Source: DATEZO01 sp035255485 (GTDB taxonomy: Bacteria; Pseudomonadota; Gammaproteobacteria; Burkholderiales; Burkholderiaceae_D). From it: a DNA stretch of 7,676 bases. The position numbers were made by a program, and so were the translations under genes. Below the pieces are notes generated by a model that did no database searches, had not been told where the DNA came from, and saw only the letters and a program-made list of their open reading frames with translations. Location: NCBI GenBank assembly GCA_035255485.1, contig DATEZO010000027.1, positions 1-7,676 of the forward strand, given 5' to 3'. This document shows, one piece after another, positions 6,969 through 7,676 of this stretch; within the stretch, counting starts at the first letter, position 1, and each line of letters opens with the position of its first letter.

Positions 6969-7027
6969 GTTACGGGGTCAGAGTTTTTTTACGCGGCTCT
7001 TTGCGTAAATTACTCTGACCCCGTAAC
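6969..7027. repeat. Long hairpin of the GGGGTCAGAGT repeat family, copy 1
   Basis: GTTACGGGGTCAGAGT (6969-6984) is the exact reverse complement of 7012-7027. Inside it, TTTACGC (6988-6994) pairs with GCGTAAA (7003-7009), leaving an 8-nt loop and a small internal bulge. The total stem is 23 bp. Such a structure between convergent genes could stop transcription from both sides, and the arms resemble ends of short non-autonomous elements. No transposase is present. Confidence 0.8.
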
Positions 7028-7086
7028 GGATTAGAAACACGTCACGGCAAACCCATGGGCTATAAAGCCGTTGCCCTTGATCCGTA

Positions 7087-7147
7087 AAATCAGGGTCAGA
7101 GTAATTTACGCCATGAAACCGGCGTAAAAAAACTCCGACCCCGATTT
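7087..7147. repeat. Long hairpin of the GGGGTCAGAGT repeat family, copy 2
   Basis: This is a second, less perfect hairpin. AAATC (7087-7091) pairs with GATTT (7143-7147), GGGTCAGAGT (7093-7102) with ACTCCGACCC (7132-7141, one mismatch), and TTTACGCC (7105-7112) with GGCGTAAA (7121-7128), around loop ATGAAACC. The inner TTTACGC/GCGTAAA and outer GGGTCAGAGT modules are the same as in copy 1, so the two hairpins are relatives. It lies about 95 bp beyond the comM stop and could terminate that gene. Confidence 0.75.
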
Positions 7148-7170
7148 CAAAACTCTGACCCCGATTTCAC
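7131..7170. repeat. Tandem 20-bp repeat overlapping hairpin copy 2
   Basis: Two adjacent 20-bp units (7131-7150 and 7151-7170) differ at only two positions: AACTCCGACCCCGATTTCAA, then AACTCTGACCCCGATTTCAC. The first unit is the right arm of hairpin copy 2, so the second is a duplicated arm. It supplies the fifth GGGGTCAGAGT-type motif in the spacer (others at 6974-6984, 7012-7022, 7092-7102, 7132-7142). Confidence 0.8.
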
Positions 7171-7240
7171 TCCGGCATGGCTCGTTTCAACAGGTAACTG
7201 CGATATAGCCATGAAACAGGCGGAGTTTCCCGGCCGCGCC

Positions 7241-7676
7241 TCACTGCTCCCGTAACGCGCGTCGGTACTGAATCGCCTCCGCCACCTGCACCTGTCCGAC
7301 CGTCGCCGCACCAGTCAGGTCGGCGATGGTGCGCGCCACTTTCAGCACCCGGTGATAGGCGCGTGCCGACCAGTTCAGGCGCGTCATTGCGGTGCGCAGC
7401 AACTGTTCGCCGGCGGTGTCGGGCAGGCAATGCCGTTCGATTTCGGAAGGCAGCAGATGATGGTTGTTCTTGCCCTGGCGTTGCAGCTGCGCGGCGAAGG
7501 CATGTGCCACGCGCGCCGCGATCGCTGCGGTCGGCTCGCCGCCGGCCTGCTTCAGCAAGTCGTCGTGCGACAGCGCGCCGACCTGGATCTGCATGTCGAT
7601 GCGGTCCAGCAGCGGGCCGGAAATCCGGCCCTGGTAGCGTGCGATCAGGTCCGGCGTGCAGCGGCATTTGCCGGCC
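7241..7676 (-). CDS. comM: ComM/YifB AAA+ helicase-like protein, C-terminal part
   Basis: Only about the last 144 residues are in the window; the gene starts beyond the right edge. The first visible residues read AGKCRCTPDLIARYQGRISG, then PLLDRIDM. This is the signature of the magnesium-chelatase-like AAA+ module of ComM (YifB), where (K)CxCTP and ISGPLLDRID are nearly invariant. The rest, with LLRTAMTRLNWSARAYHRVLKVARTIADL (in two parts: LLRTAMTRLNWSAR and AYHRVLKVARTIADL), is the usual C-terminal Mg-chelatase domain, ending in AEAIQYRRALREQ. ComM is known from naturally competent bacteria as a hexameric helicase promoting branch migration of incoming DNA, but it is also conserved in non-competent species. 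It converges with the ThDP-enzyme gene and is probably unrelated in function to the metabolic cluster. Confidence 0.92.
   Translation of the reverse strand, partial: AGKCRCTPDLIARYQGRISGPLLDRIDMQIQVGALSHDDLLKQAGGEPTAAIAARVAHAFAAQLQRQGKNNHHLLPSEIERHCLPDTAGEQLLRTAMTRLNWSARAYHRVLKVARTIADLTGAATVGQVQVAEAIQYRRALREQ

Larger units (their letters stand above)
6812..7240. other. Gene-free repeat-rich spacer between convergent genes
   Basis: These 429 bp lie between the ThDP-enzyme gene and the convergent comM gene. No open frame looks coding: the longest rightward one (6813-7034) runs through the AT-rich repeat and a hairpin. The space is filled by the second 77-bp element, two GGGGTCAGAGT-type hairpins and a 20-bp tandem repeat, each listed separately. 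Between the hairpins, GGCAA (7046-7050) and TTGCC (7071-7075) form a weak third stem. Confidence 0.7.

Noticed and set aside
7176..7213. Inverted repeat CATGGCT/AGCCATG just downstream of comM as its terminator
   Set aside because: Seven pairs with a 24-nt loop and no T-run; the larger hairpin at 7087-7147 is a better candidate.
1..7676. CRISPR arrays, tRNA or rRNA genes, phage genes, toxin-antitoxin or defence systems
   Set aside because: No regularly spaced direct repeats, no recognisable structural RNA motifs and no matching protein families were seen on either strand.

Overview
The window looks like a chromosomal stretch of a GC-rich betaproteobacterium, probably Burkholderiales and perhaps Oxalobacteraceae. 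That placement is an inference from protein style, codon use and the kinds of intergenic repeats; nothing in the window proves a taxon. It holds four complete protein genes, one partial gene at the right edge, and an unusually repeat-rich set of intergenic spaces.

Layout. Positions 1-385 hold no convincing gene, only a REP-like palindrome and an AT-rich 77-bp element (261-337). Two leftward genes follow: a ten-helix DMT/EamA transporter (386-1339) and an ALDH of the coniferyl-aldehyde dehydrogenase type (1430-2917). A 347-bp divergent intergenic region (2918-3264) separates them from two rightward genes: an FAD-dependent dehydrogenase of the fumarate reductase/ketosteroid dehydrogenase superfamily (3265-4878) and a thiamine-diphosphate enzyme resembling acetolactate synthase and benzoylformate decarboxylase (5078-6811). 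A perfect 12-bp-stem palindrome lies between the last two. A gene-free stretch (6812-7240) follows, with a second copy of the 77-bp element and five copies of a GGGGTCAGAGT-type motif arranged as two large hairpins. The leftward 3' end of comM (yifB) closes the window.

How the genes may work together (inference). A flavoprotein dehydrogenase, a ThDP-dependent 2-oxoacid decarboxylase or lyase and an aldehyde dehydrogenase would form a plausible oxidise, decarboxylate, oxidise series for an unidentified organic acid, with the DMT protein moving a substrate or product. No regulator is visible, but the divergent intergenic region has a 17-bp dyad overlapping a -10-like hexamer.

The most unexpected signal is the pair of 77-bp elements. 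They match 60/77 without gaps, lie in inverted orientation, and bracket exactly the four-gene cluster, each just 3' of the outermost gene. They could be boundary repeats of a mobile or transferred module, or a dispersed 3'-end element.
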